This document shows positions 10,065 to 18,368 of a stretch of DNA of 64,000 bases, piece after piece. The DNA comes from Adhaeribacter arboris. GTDB lineage: Bacteria > Bacteroidota > Bacteroidia > Cytophagales > Hymenobacteraceae. The stretch spans positions 496,001-560,000 of the forward strand of contig NZ_PYFT01000001.1 of NCBI RefSeq assembly GCF_003023845.1, in the 5' to 3' direction. Under the pieces are notes generated by a model, which saw only the letters and a program-made list of their open reading frames with translations, had not been told where the DNA came from and searched no databases. Both the position numbers and the translations under genes were made by a program. Numbering within the stretch: the first letter of the stretch is position 1; each line of letters opens with the position of its first letter.

Positions 10065-11141
10065 ATGAATAAAAACCTACTCTTGCTGCTCGCGTGCATC
10101 TTAGCTGTAGAAACTACTTTTGCCCAAAATCCAGAACAATTATTACTAAAAGATTACCGCCCGAAATCCATTTACAAAATACCCATTACCACCGTACCAA
10201 AAGCCAAGTACCCGGCAATTGATTTGCATTCGCATCCTTATCCTAAATCCGAGGCGGAACTGACGCAGTGGGTAAAAACCATGGATCAGGTGGGAGTAGA
10301 AAAAACAGTTGTATTATCTTATTCCACCGGTGCCAGATTTGATTCGATTCAAAAGCAATACAGTAAATATGGCAATAGGTTTGAGGTTTGGTGCGGATTT
10401 GATTTTACGGGTAAAGATAAACCAGGCTGGAGTAAAAAGGCCGTGAAAGAACTGGAACGTTGTTTTAAAGCGGGGGCTCGGGGTGTAGGCGAACTGGGCG
10501 ATAAAGGTTTAGGTGAATTTTATTCCTTGCCTACTCCCGGTTACGGCTTGCACATTGATGATCCGCGCATGAAGCCTTTGTTGCAAAAATGCGCCGAGTT
10601 AAAAATGCCGATTAGCATTCATGTGGCCGAACCGTACTGGATGTACGAACCCATGGACTCGACCAACGATGGTTTAATGAACGCTTACCAGTGGAAAATT
10701 GATAAAACTAAACCCGGTTTATTGGGCCATGCTGCTTTAATTAAAACTTTAGAAAATGCGGTGCGCGATAATCCTAAAACCACTTTTGTTGCCTGCCACT
10801 ATGCTAACACCGAATACGACCTTAGCATTTTAGGAACTTTGTTTGATAAATATCCCAACCTGTACGCCGACATTGCCGCCCGCTTCGGCGAAGTAGCTCC
10901 GATACCCCGTTACATGAGCGCTTTTTTTAAAAAGTACCAGGATCGGTTAGTTTACGGTACCGATATGGGAACTAGTCCTAAAATGTACGCGACTACTTTC
11001 CGGATTCTTGAAACCCTTGACGAGCATTTCTACGATTTCGACCAGTTCGGCTATCACTGGTACTTGAACGGGTTTGGCCTGGATGATGCAACGCTTCGCA
11101 AAGTTTACCGCGATAATGCTCTTAAAATTTTAATGAAGTAA
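10065..11141 (+). CDS. Exported amidohydrolase (amidohydrolase_2 / PF04909-like)
   Basis: Metal-dependent hydrolase of 358 residues with a TIM-barrel fold, acting in the periplasm. I place the start at ATG 10065 because it gives a clean signal peptide (MNKNLLLLLA... ending TTFAQ). The longer open frame from TTG 9927 covers a repeat and lacks a plausible start. Metal-ligand motifs are present: DLHSH (residues 53-57), a later ISIHVAEP, ACHYAN, and the C-terminal YGTDMG Asp typical of amidohydrolases. The gene follows the propeller/DUF5009 operon in the same direction after 225 bp. A role in hydrolysing a side group of the same substrate is only inference. Confidence 0.85.
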   Translation: MNKNLLLLLACILAVETTFAQNPEQLLLKDYRPKSIYKIPITTVPKAKYPAIDLHSHPYPKSEAELTQWVKTMDQVGVEKTVVLSYSTGARFDSIQKQYSKYGNRFEVWCGFDFTGKDKPGWSKKAVKELERCFKAGARGVGELGDKGLGEFYSLPTPGYGLHIDDPRMKPLLQKCAELKMPISIHVAEPYWMYEPMDSTNDGLMNAYQWKIDKTKPGLLGHAALIKTLENAVRDNPKTTFVACHYANTEYDLSILGTLFDKYPNLYADIAARFGEVAPIPRYMSAFFKKYQDRLVYGTDMGTSPKMYATTFRILETLDEHFYDFDQFGYHWYLNGFGLDDATLRKVYRDNALKILMK

Positions 11142-11354
11142 GAAGAACAACCATTTTACAGAACCTTGCAGTTTCAGCTCGTCAGCCAGTACGGACATAA
11201 CCGGTTCATAGCAACAGCCGGAGCAGTATTAAATTGTACTTTCTAGATTGAAGGAGGGAGTAATTCGGATTACTTTTCAGAGGTTTCTCTTTTCTGCTGG
11301 TTATACCCATTAGTATTCATTCCCTTCCATAAGGTTGATTTAAAAAGTTGCTTC

Positions 11355-11385
11355 AACCCGGCGGGTTTTGAAAACCCGCCGGGTT
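11355..11385. terminator. Bidirectional hairpin between convergent genes
   Basis: Perfect 15-bp arms (AACCCGGCGGGTTTT and its complement) around one central base, followed by a T-rich stretch on the + strand. It sits between the converging amidohydrolase and acs genes and can serve both. Confidence 0.85.
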
Positions 11386-11433
11386 TCATTTCCTATGTTA
11401 TGGAAGTTACTTGAGGCAATTTGGTATACATTC

Positions 11434-13332
11434 TTATAACGCTCCCTGAATAATCTCATCTACTACCAACGGGTCGAGCAACGTGCTGGTATCACCGAGG
11501 TTGGTGGTATCGCCTTCGGCCACTTTGCGTAAAATACGGCGCATAATTTTGCCGGAACGGGTTTTAGGTAAGCCGCTTACAATCTGAATTTTGTCGGGTT
11601 TGGCAATTTTGCCAATGTGTTCCACTACGGTTTCAATCACTTCAGCCCGTAAGTTTTCCGGGTTAGCGGGGGCTTGGTCCGCGCAAATAACAAAAGCGTA
11701 AATACCTTGCCCTTTTATAGCGTGTGGATAACCCACCACCGCACTTTCCACGATGTGGCGATTTTGGTTAATGGCATTCTCAATTTCGGCGGTGCCAAAA
11801 CGGTGCCCCGATACGTTAATCACATCATCTACGCGGCCAATAATCCGGTACAAGCCATTTTCATCGCGGCGGGCGCCATCGCCGGTAAAATACAAGTTTT
11901 TGTAGGTACTAAAATAACTCAGGCGACAGCGTTCGTGGTCGCCGTAAGTAGTGCGGATAATGCCCGGCCAAGGAAACTTCATGCACAAATAACCTTCGGT
12001 TTCGTTTTCTGTAATTTCTTCGCCGTTTTGATCCACCAAAATAGGCTGCACTCCTGGTAAAGGCTGGCCGGCGTGACTGGGTTTCATGGGGGTAACACCC
12101 GCCAATGAGGAGATCATGATGCCGCTGGTTTCCGTTTGCCACCAGGTATCTACCACGGGGCATCTTTCTTTACCTACGTGAATATGATACCAATGCCAGG
12201 CTTCCTCGTTAATCGGTTCGCCTACCGAGCCGAGTACTTTCAGAGAATCCAGGCTATACGATAAAACATGGTCCAGACCAGCCGCCATTAGCGAACGAAT
12301 AGCGGTAGGGGCGGTGTAAAAAATATTAACGCTATGTTTGTCAATCACTTGCCAGAATCGTCCCGGATCGGGAAAAGTAGGTACACCTTCGAACATAACG
12401 GTAGTAGCGCCGGCAAGTAAAGGACCGTATAATAAATAAGAATGACCGGTTATCCAGCCAATATCCGCGGTGCACCAGTAAATATCGCTTTCGTCGTACT
12501 GAAAAACGTTGCGGAAAGTATAATCGGTATACACCATGTAGCCGCCGCAGGTATGTACTACCCCTTTAGGTTTACCCGTTGAGCCGGAAGTGTACAATAT
12601 AAAGAGCATATCTTCCGAATCCATTTCTTCGGCTTCGCAGTTTTTTTCTACTTTTTGCAGCTCTTCGTGCAGGTAAACATCGCGGCCGGGCAACATTTTC
12701 ACGGCCCAGCCCAACCGGTCTACTACAATTACTTTTTTCACGCTGGGGCAATCTTCCAGGGCTTCGTCTACTACCCGTTTTACCGGAATTTGCTTAGCTC
12801 CCCGGTTCAAACCATCCGACGTTAAAACCACGCTAGCTTCCGCATCTTTAATGCGGTCGGCCATGGAATTAGCCGAGAAACCAGCAAAAATAACCGAATG
12901 AACCGCGCCTACCCGGGCGCAAGCGAGCACACTAAAAGCCAGTTCCGGAATCATGGGCATGTAAATACAAACCCGGTCGCCTTTTTTTACCCCGTTGTTC
13001 CGTAAAACATTGGCAAATTGGCACACCTTCTCGTGCAGTTCGCGGTAGGTATAGCGCACAAAGCGTTCTTTCGGATCGTTCGGTTCCCAGATTAAAGCCA
13101 ATTTATTACCACGAGTTTTCAGGTGACGGTCGAGGCAGTTTTCGGTAATGTTTAATTTTCCGTTCACAAACCACTTAACCCGGGGTTCTTCAAAGTTCCA
13201 GTCGAGCACTTTGTCCCAGGGCTGCCGCCAGGTAAAGGTTTGGGCAATTTCATCCCAAAAACCTTCGGGGTCTTTAACACTTTTTTGGTACGCAGCCTGG
13301 TAACCGGCAAACGAATGAATACGTGAACTCAT
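11434..13332 (-). CDS. acs: Acetyl-coenzyme A synthetase (AMP-forming)
   Basis: Converts acetate, ATP and CoA to acetyl-CoA via acetyl-AMP in the cytoplasm. The 632-residue length fits Acs (about 650). The N-terminal acetyl-CoA synthetase domain has FWDEIA near residue 25. Adenylation motifs include YTSGSTGKPKG (about 245-255), WWQTETSG, and GRVDDVINVSGHR. The C-terminal PKTRSGKIMRR carries the catalytic Lys that is acetylated in many bacteria. The ATG at 13332 gives the normal N-terminus. Functional partners nearby are the acetate symporter actP with its DUF485 partner (22.8-24.7 kb) and a thiolase (28.9 kb), though they are not in one operon. Confidence 0.97.
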   Translation of the reverse strand: MSSRIHSFAGYQAAYQKSVKDPEGFWDEIAQTFTWRQPWDKVLDWNFEEPRVKWFVNGKLNITENCLDRHLKTRGNKLALIWEPNDPKERFVRYTYRELHEKVCQFANVLRNNGVKKGDRVCIYMPMIPELAFSVLACARVGAVHSVIFAGFSANSMADRIKDAEASVVLTSDGLNRGAKQIPVKRVVDEALEDCPSVKKVIVVDRLGWAVKMLPGRDVYLHEELQKVEKNCEAEEMDSEDMLFILYTSGSTGKPKGVVHTCGGYMVYTDYTFRNVFQYDESDIYWCTADIGWITGHSYLLYGPLLAGATTVMFEGVPTFPDPGRFWQVIDKHSVNIFYTAPTAIRSLMAAGLDHVLSYSLDSLKVLGSVGEPINEEAWHWYHIHVGKERCPVVDTWWQTETSGIMISSLAGVTPMKPSHAGQPLPGVQPILVDQNGEEITENETEGYLCMKFPWPGIIRTTYGDHERCRLSYFSTYKNLYFTGDGARRDENGLYRIIGRVDDVINVSGHRFGTAEIENAINQNRHIVESAVVGYPHAIKGQGIYAFVICADQAPANPENLRAEVIETVVEHIGKIAKPDKIQIVSGLPKTRSGKIMRRILRKVAEGDTTNLGDTSTLLDPLVVDEIIQGAL

Positions 13333-13667
13333 AGTTTTAAAGGTGAAAGTAAAAAGGTTTAAAGCCGGAAATTGCGATTTTGAAGCGGATTAATCAATTA
13401 AAAAATGATAAAAGATTTATCATCTACTTCCCGGTAAAAATTAGACCTTCTAAACTAGAAATGTATCCGAATAAAGTAGGGGCAAGAATATACTTTTAAG
13501 AAATGATAAAATCACCCTTGCATTTCACCTAGTCTGTAACTTTGAAAGAAGCCGCCGCTTTTGGCACTGTATGGTACAAATCAGTATTCCCGGATTATCG
13601 GCCAACCCTGTCGTACCATAAAATCTGATAAAGTTTTCTCGTATAATAAATTACCTGGCCGCCGCAT
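13333..13667. other. Intergenic region between acs and the VOC gene
   Basis: About 335 bp without a convincing gene. A TAACTTTG box at 13537-13544 with CTTG 16 nt upstream looks like a Bacteroidota promoter reading rightward, but no gene follows it in that direction. The divergent acs promoter should also lie here. TATGGTAC (13569 on) and GTACCATA (13613 on) form a short inverted pair. Confidence 0.4.
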
Positions 13668-14027
13668 TCACTTCAAAATTCCGAAGGTGTTACGGTCTAA
13701 GTCCACGAAATATCCTTGCCAGCATTGGCCGGGGATGGCAAATTTAGGCAAAACTACCTGCCCGCCATTCTGTACAATTAATTGGCTGGTCTGGTCGAAA
13801 TTTTCTACCTGAATGGAACAAACGTAGGCGTTGGCACCACTTTCCGGCGCAGGTATGGAAGCCGGTCTTTGTAAAAGTCCCCCGTTAATACCGTTGGTTT
13901 CGATCCGGTAATATTCGATGGGTAGGTATTCTTCTTTTATAAATTTCCAGCCGAATACCTTTTCGTAGAATTTGATTTCTCTGGCCGGGTTAGAAGATTG
14001 AATTTCAAAATAGCCTATTGTATTCAT
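13668..14027 (-). CDS. VOC family (glyoxalase/bleomycin-resistance-like) protein
   Basis: Small cytoplasmic protein of 119 residues with one vicinal-oxygen-chelate module. It begins with MNTIGYFEIQSSNP, followed by the FYEKVFGWKF helix/strand, YYRIETNGINGGLLQRP, and ends with the strand VDLDRNTFGIL. This closely resembles stand-alone VOC proteins annotated as glyoxalase-like. These can isomerise, bind antibiotics or cleave dioxygen substrates, so the reaction cannot be named. It opens a run of small minus-strand accessory genes. Confidence 0.85.
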   Translation of the reverse strand: MNTIGYFEIQSSNPAREIKFYEKVFGWKFIKEEYLPIEYYRIETNGINGGLLQRPASIPAPESGANAYVCSIQVENFDQTSQLIVQNGGQVVLPKFAIPGQCWQGYFVDLDRNTFGILK

Positions 14028-14157
14028 TCTGGGTAAAGGTAAATACTTTTTTAAGGGGGTGGTTTACAATTTCAAAATGAAAACTTGTCCTATATCCGGA
14101 AAACTCAAAAAGTTTTATTTTCTAAAGGTATAGAAGCTTTTTTTGGCAGTTAAATTT

Positions 14158-14511
14158 TCAGCGTACTACCGTATAATGTAGCCCTATTACTCCGCCCGGG
14201 AATACCTTATTGGTAACAAGTTGCAGTTCTGCATTATCGGCAATATTTGCAAATACCGGAATTACCTGACCTAATAGAACGGGATTAATAAATAATTAAT
14301 ACTCATCAATCAGGTGGTGTGCCATTAAAGAATGGGCTGCCGTGGGGCTGCCAAAAATCAAAATATTTTTCCCGCTCTTCTTTTTAAGTGCTTCGATTTC
14401 AGAAATTACATTTTCGCTAATAATTATGGTTTTGGCTATTGTTGCCCCCTTCATAGTATGGGATAGCACTACTTTCTCGGACTTATTGTACCATTCGGAA
14501 TGCTCAAGCAC
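14158..14511 (-). pseudogene. DHFR-like (RibD C-terminal family) gene fragment with internal stop
   Basis: The readable part starts VLEHSEWYNKSEKVVLSHT, then KSGKNILIFGSPTAAHSLM and HLIDEY, which are diagnostic of the YyaP/YyaR-type dihydrofolate reductase family. Codon 72 is TAA (14296-14298). Reading on in the same frame gives LFINPVLLG, then VFANI and VGLHY-like family motifs (here VIGLHYTVVR), ending at TGA 14158-14160. The first half of the usual about 180-residue protein is absent. Upstream the frame runs into a dispersed repeat (14521-14560) and a TGA. It is therefore 5'-truncated and carries a nonsense codon. Confidence 0.82.
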
Positions 14512-14520
14512 TGCAACCTT

Positions 14521-14560
14521 AGAAGGCCCTTTGTAGCCAAACTGGTGTCAACTTTTCTTA
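14521..14560 (-). repeat. Dispersed repeat containing ACCAGTTTGGCT, copy 2
   Basis: On the minus strand this reads TGACACCAGTTTGGCT followed by ACAAAGGGCCTTCTAAGG. It aligns closely over about 45 bases with 26406-26450, with only a few mismatches and single-base gaps. It abuts the point where homology of the DHFR-like relic begins. Confidence 0.7.
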
Positions 14561-14689
14561 GCTACGTTCTATCTAGCATCTAATAAGATTCTATCCAATA
14601 CAGCTTATTTCTTTCAACTTGGTATAAAATAGATACTATTAAGGTTTGGTAGGAGCAAGTTCATAGCAGGAAGTTATTTTTCGCGCAAC

Positions 14690-15169
14690 TTAAATACCGG
14701 CTTTAGTTTCGTTTAAAATTTTCTTGATTAAAGAAATTTGACCGAGGTGGTAATGGACGTGTTCAATAATGCCAAATAAATTGCGGAAGTAGTTACCGTA
14801 TTTGGGGTCGGCAAACACTTCCAATAGCTTGGCTTCTTCTAACCTTCCCATTTGGGCGGCAAATAATTCGGCTTCGGATAAGGTTTTGGTTACTAATTTT
14901 TCCCAATCATCCGCCGAAGTGATAGCCGGTAGGTCAAAGCTAAATTTGTCGCTGGCTTGTAATGGTTCTCCTTGTAATACTTTTAAAACGGCACTCACGT
15001 AATAGTTAATGTGAAAAACTAAAACCGCAATGCAATTTAAGTTATGAACCTTAGTAATTGCTTGTTCCCAGCTTACGTCGGCTAAGGTATCTTTCAGGTT
15101 AACGGCAGTCCAGTTACCCCCAAAATGAACCTCCCGGAAATGTTTCGCTAGGTGTGGAATAATTGCCAT
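14690..15169 (-). CDS. DinB-like four-helix protein
   Basis: Cytoplasmic protein of 159 residues resembling the DinB/DUF1572 superfamily, four-helix bundles that often bind a metal through three His. Candidate ligands are in HINYYVSAVLK and the C-terminal HVHYHLGQISLIKK, which is the usual closing motif of the family. Some members use bacillithiol or mycothiol as cofactor, which cannot be judged here. The ATG at 15169 is well placed. It is a single gene in an accessory stretch, with a palindromic intergenic site (15216-15352) immediately upstream. Confidence 0.8.
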   Translation of the reverse strand: MAIIPHLAKHFREVHFGGNWTAVNLKDTLADVSWEQAITKVHNLNCIAVLVFHINYYVSAVLKVLQGEPLQASDKFSFDLPAITSADDWEKLVTKTLSEAELFAAQMGRLEEAKLLEVFADPKYGNYFRNLFGIIEHVHYHLGQISLIKKILNETKAGI

Positions 15170-15567
15170 TGGTTTAGATGAAATAATGGTAGTGTTGCAT
15201 ACGTTAGTTGGAGTTGCCCAACGTTAGAGTATTGATAAAGTTGTAACATAAGAAAAACCACCGTCTCCATACCCACCAAAGCAAATTAGCGATTTAAAGT
15301 TGAATGTTGAACATCCTGCCCCATTTTTATAAACACAATGTTGTACGCCGCTGTTTCTTTTTGCCGGCGCAAATTGATGGTTAATCTATATTATTTTTAC
15401 TTTAAAATCTAAAATAAAAAGTTCACCGCGTAAAAAGGTGGATTGCTTGTCGATACCGAAAAAGGTACTGCCGGAAGCATAATCCCTCTTAAAAGTGTCG
15501 GCTATAAATTTATTTCGGACGCTCTTTACCTTTAAATTCCGGAAAGAACTTTCCAGCATAACTTTAC
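15170..15567. other. Intergenic region holding site S1
   Basis: About 400 bp. Apart from the palindromic site S1, the remainder (15353-15567) is AT-rich and shows no credible open frame or hairpin terminator. Confidence 0.5.
15216..15352. repeat. Palindromic intergenic site S1, homologous to S6
   Basis: About 137 bp beginning CCCAACGTTAGAG and ending in TTTATAAACACAATGTTG. The two ends are inversely complementary with bulges, and the whole unit aligns along its length with 21743-21876, sharing blocks such as CCAACGTTA, AAGTTGT, ATTTAAAG and ATAAACACA. It lies between the DinB gene and the 187-residue exported protein. Confidence 0.65.
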
Positions 15568-16110
15568 TCAGCAGCCGCCTTGGCGAGGGACCCGTTTGTA
15601 AATTATTTTACGATCTCGTTCTACATAGTTGAGCCATACTATTGGATATAAATACTTGGGTGCGTGCGATACAGCATGACTTCTTATAATTATTTGGTCG
15701 TTAACCTTTAGGCGATGCAGTTGCTGCCATTCACTAGACTTTCCCGGTCCATAACCAAGAATATAATCGTCGCCATTCAGCCTGACCATCACGCCGAAAC
15801 CTAATCGGGCGCCTGGCGGAAGCGAAAGAGCGGTTACAACAGCCTCCATATTGGTAGAAGCTCGTATATGCTTCCTTATTTTAGCTTCAGCGGCATATAC
15901 TTTTTTACCTGCGGGAGACGCTTCCCATTTTTTGAAATTTATACCGGCTGGGGTAGCTTCCCATTTTTCCCTTGCGGCTTTCCTTTCAACCGCCGAGAGG
16001 GGCTTGGGGGTTGTTTTTTTAGAGGCTTCATTTTTGATTTCACGATTGGCAAATACTAGTCCGCTTACCACCACCAGCGGTAAGAGCAGTGCATACATAA
16101 CTTTTTCCAT
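15568..16110 (-). CDS. Exported protein with shared leader and C-terminal GGC
   Basis: Unrecognised secreted protein. I prefer the second ATG (16110, MEKVMYALL) because it gives a normal signal sequence. The annotated frame extends 7 codons further to 16131. The leader (hydrophobic LLLPLVVVSGLVFA, then NREIKNEASKK) is nearly the same as that of the next gene upstream (16228-17325), and both end in Gly-Gly-Cys. The mature part has an internal 13-residue repeat (KWEATPAG... KWEASPAGKK) and a C-terminal region rich in beta strands and His (SHAVSHAPKYLY). A 96-bp gap with a hairpin separates it from the upstream gene, so one operon is likely. Confidence 0.75.
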   Translation of the reverse strand: MEKVMYALLLPLVVVSGLVFANREIKNEASKKTTPKPLSAVERKAAREKWEATPAGINFKKWEASPAGKKVYAAEAKIRKHIRASTNMEAVVTALSLPPGARLGFGVMVRLNGDDYILGYGPGKSSEWQQLHRLKVNDQIIIRSHAVSHAPKYLYPIVWLNYVERDRKIIYKRVPRQGGC

Positions 16111-16133
16111 TTTTTGTGGGTTTAAATTCATTC

Positions 16134-16165
16134 GCCGCCATGTCTCCCGGAGGGGACGTGGCGGT
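16134..16165. repeat. Hairpin upstream of the 187-residue exported protein
   Basis: CCGCCATGTC and GACGTGGCGG form arms with one mismatch around TCCCGGAGGG, immediately upstream of the leader of the minus-strand gene ending at 15568. It could attenuate or stabilise the two-gene transcript; there is no T-tract. Confidence 0.55.
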
Positions 16166-16227
16166 TTAGCTACTATTTATTATGCACTAAATCGCAAAAT
16201 CCCGGTGACGTTGCTGGGAAATTTTTT

Positions 16228-17325
16228 TCAACATCCACCCTTGCTGGGTATGGCATAGATCACGTTGCCTGAAACAAATAAATTGAAGCCTTTATCTTCT
16301 ACAGATGGGAGCAACAATTTCCATGTTTTTCCCTTGTCGGATGATCTGAAAATGCCGCTAGGATGAGCACTAAAGAAGTTTTCACCAACCTGGGTAATTG
16401 AAGTCATAAAGGCGTGCGCACGAAGGCGATCATTAATGCGATCATTCCAGTTCCGGCCTATTGAATTAATAACAACTTTGTCCCGAAGGGCGGAATGAAT
16501 GGACTGCCAGGTTTTACCGCCGTCGTAGGAGGTACTTAACCTACTGGTATTTGGGGTATTCGACTCGGAATTGGAGGTGATAGCAACGAATCCACCTTTG
16601 ATCGATTTTACATCGAAGGCCACACTGTCTTCACTGATCACTGGCGCCCAGTTGTCGCCATTATCGATCGATCTTATTATCTTTCTCCTACTGGTTGCCA
16701 GCAGTACGCCATTCGACTCGGCCAAATTCCCTACCAAGCGTCCGGCATAGACATGTTTCCAGGTTTTTCCACTATCAGTGGATCTAATAATGCCTCTGTC
16801 GATGGCGATGAAAATAGTACCTCCTGAGGTTTCAAAAACGCTGCGTAGTCGCTCCTGAAAATTTTCGAATATCGGCGACCATACATTCGTTCCGTTTGTT
16901 GTTTTTAGATTTACACCCCAGTAATTAGTGGCAGCTATCCCGGACTTACCGGGGGCAATGCTGCTATGTTCGTCCGGGATTGTTTCTTTCGTCCAAAAAG
17001 GAGAGGTGGCATTTGGTGTATTGTGATAGAGTCCGTTTCCCACCCTTAAGAACAGGCCTTTATCATTTGCAAAGAAGCTATTGCCCCGAATACTATCTAC
17101 CCGTAAATTTTCGGGTAGCCCTTTGCTGATGTCCTGCCAGGTTTGTCCGCCATCTGTAGATTTAAAAACGATCTTTGCAGGACCGGCCATCTTCGTTTTT
17201 AGGTCTGGCTTTTTAGATTCTTCATTTTTGATGTCGCGATTAGCTGATACGAGTCCGCTTACCACCACCAGTAGTAAGATCAGCGAATACATAATTTTTT
17301 TCATATTTGTAGGTTTAATTAACAT
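16228..17325 (-). CDS. Exported sialidase/BNR-repeat (photosystem-II-stability-like) propeller protein ending in GGC
   Basis: Secreted beta-propeller of 365 residues (358 from the second ATG, 17304). The leader MKKIMYSLILLLVVVSGLVSA is followed by NRDIKNEESKK, matching the downstream gene's leader. The mature part contains BNR/sortilin-type repeats: STDGGQTWQDIS, STDSGKTWKHV, SIDNGDNWAPV, SYDGGKTWQSI and SSDKGKTWKLL, i.e. five SxDxGxTW Asp-boxes. Such propellers bind ligands or glycans; no catalytic sialidase Arg triad is evident, so enzyme activity is doubtful. It ends IPSKGGC. It is divergent from a membrane-bound winged-helix regulator 155 bp away. Confidence 0.85.
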   Translation of the reverse strand: MLIKPTNMKKIMYSLILLLVVVSGLVSANRDIKNEESKKPDLKTKMAGPAKIVFKSTDGGQTWQDISKGLPENLRVDSIRGNSFFANDKGLFLRVGNGLYHNTPNATSPFWTKETIPDEHSSIAPGKSGIAATNYWGVNLKTTNGTNVWSPIFENFQERLRSVFETSGGTIFIAIDRGIIRSTDSGKTWKHVYAGRLVGNLAESNGVLLATSRRKIIRSIDNGDNWAPVISEDSVAFDVKSIKGGFVAITSNSESNTPNTSRLSTSYDGGKTWQSIHSALRDKVVINSIGRNWNDRINDRLRAHAFMTSITQVGENFFSAHPSGIFRSSDKGKTWKLLLPSVEDKGFNLFVSGNVIYAIPSKGGC

Positions 17326-17440
17326 AGATCTATCTCCTGATAAATCAGATTTGTTTAAGGCACTTCTTTTATTTTCGTATAGATTTTTGAAATTGGTGCC
17401 ATAAAAATACTTTGATTTATTTCAGCCTAAGGAACTTAGA

Positions 17441-17471
17441 TTGTAAATAAGCGTGTAAACTTTGTAAATAA
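17441..17471 (+). promoter_or_regulatory. Three TGTAAA repeats upstream of the ToxR-like regulator
   Basis: TTGTAAATAA occurs at 17441-17450 and 17462-17471, exactly 21 bases apart (two helical turns), with a third TGTAAA at 17454-17459 between them. The array lies in the 155-bp divergent promoter region, 10 bases before the regulator's ATG. OmpR-type winged helices bind direct repeats, so this is a candidate operator. Confidence 0.5.
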
Positions 17472-17480
17472 TATCTTGAC

Positions 17481-18368
17481 ATGATGCCGGATAAAAGAAA
17501 TTTCTTGCCCATAAAACATAAGCACCTGGGCGGATTATTACTGCTAGTGTTTATCTCAATAATCTGTGTGGCTTTCAGCGTTACTGACAATGATGACTTT
17601 GCCTTTGCCCGAAGGGAAATTTTGCTTCGCCGGCTCGGACATGAAATACTCCGGCAATCGGGCGACAGTACATCCCGGGTACTACCGGTAAAAAAAATCG
17701 CCGAAAATAAATACCAGATTAGTTTTGAGAAGGCGTTTACTTTTCAACCCGAATCCCTGGTGCAAACTACGCAGCGTTTATTAGCCAAAGACCCGCTCGC
17801 CCGTGATTACGTGGTTAATGTACGGAACAATGCGAGTGTAGTCTATGGCTATGCGATCTCCAAAAATAAGAAAGAGGATATTATAGCTTGTATCGGAAGA
17901 AGGCAACCCGTAGCGCGTTACAGGATTACTATTACATTCAAACCAACCGGAATAATTACCGCCAAGAATGGATATCTGCTGGGCAGCCTGGCCGCTTTAG
18001 CCTTGGTTGGATTTATTTTTTTTAGATCGGTTAAGCCGCGGAAGGCCTTACCGGACCGTCAGCATCCGGGTATATTCCTTTTAGGGTCCATGTCGTTCGA
18101 CGCAGAGACGCGTAAGCTCCTGATAAATGGAAAGACCGTAGACTTGACCAGAACGGAAACCCGGGTATTACGCATTTTCGCGTTGTCTCCGAACGAAGCT
18201 ATTGAGCGAAGCCGGCTCCAAAAAGAAATATGGGAAGATGAAGGGGTTATCGTCGGCCGCAGTCTGGATATGTTCATTTCAAAACTCAGAAAAAAGCTGG
18301 AAATTGATCCGACCATCCAGATTGTTGTTATACGCGGCAAAGGCTATAAGCTCCAAATTAGCGCTTAA
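17481..18368 (+). CDS. ToxR-like membrane-bound winged-helix transcriptional regulator
   Basis: One-component regulator of 295 residues. Transmembrane segment 1 is at about residues 17-34 (GGLLLLVFISIICVAFSV), a periplasmic domain at 35-168 with one Cys (IIACIGRR), and segment 2 at about 173-192 (YLLGSLAALALVGFIFF). A C-terminal OmpR/PhoB winged helix follows at about 205-295 (DLTRTETRVLRIFAL, SRLQKEIWED, SLDMFISKLRKKLE, IRGKGYKL). This places DNA binding in the cytoplasm at the C-terminus, the reverse of ToxR itself. It is divergent from the two GGC-ending exported proteins, so a sensor role for that pair is inferred. Direct repeats just upstream could mediate autoregulation. Confidence 0.85.
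   Translation: MMPDKRNFLPIKHKHLGGLLLLVFISIICVAFSVTDNDDFAFARREILLRRLGHEILRQSGDSTSRVLPVKKIAENKYQISFEKAFTFQPESLVQTTQRLLAKDPLARDYVVNVRNNASVVYGYAISKNKKEDIIACIGRRQPVARYRITITFKPTGIITAKNGYLLGSLAALALVGFIFFRSVKPRKALPDRQHPGIFLLGSMSFDAETRKLLINGKTVDLTRTETRVLRIFALSPNEAIERSRLQKEIWEDEGVIVGRSLDMFISKLRKKLEIDPTIQIVVIRGKGYKLQISA

Noticed and set aside
11674-12060. 128-codon plus-strand frame inside acs
   Set aside because: Antisense shadow of a highly conserved gene; acs is certain from its motifs.
13561-13812. 83-codon plus-strand frame with a promoter-like TAACTTTG upstream
   Set aside because: It overlaps the VOC gene in antisense, its translation is not protein-like and no family fits. The VOC gene clearly explains the sequence.
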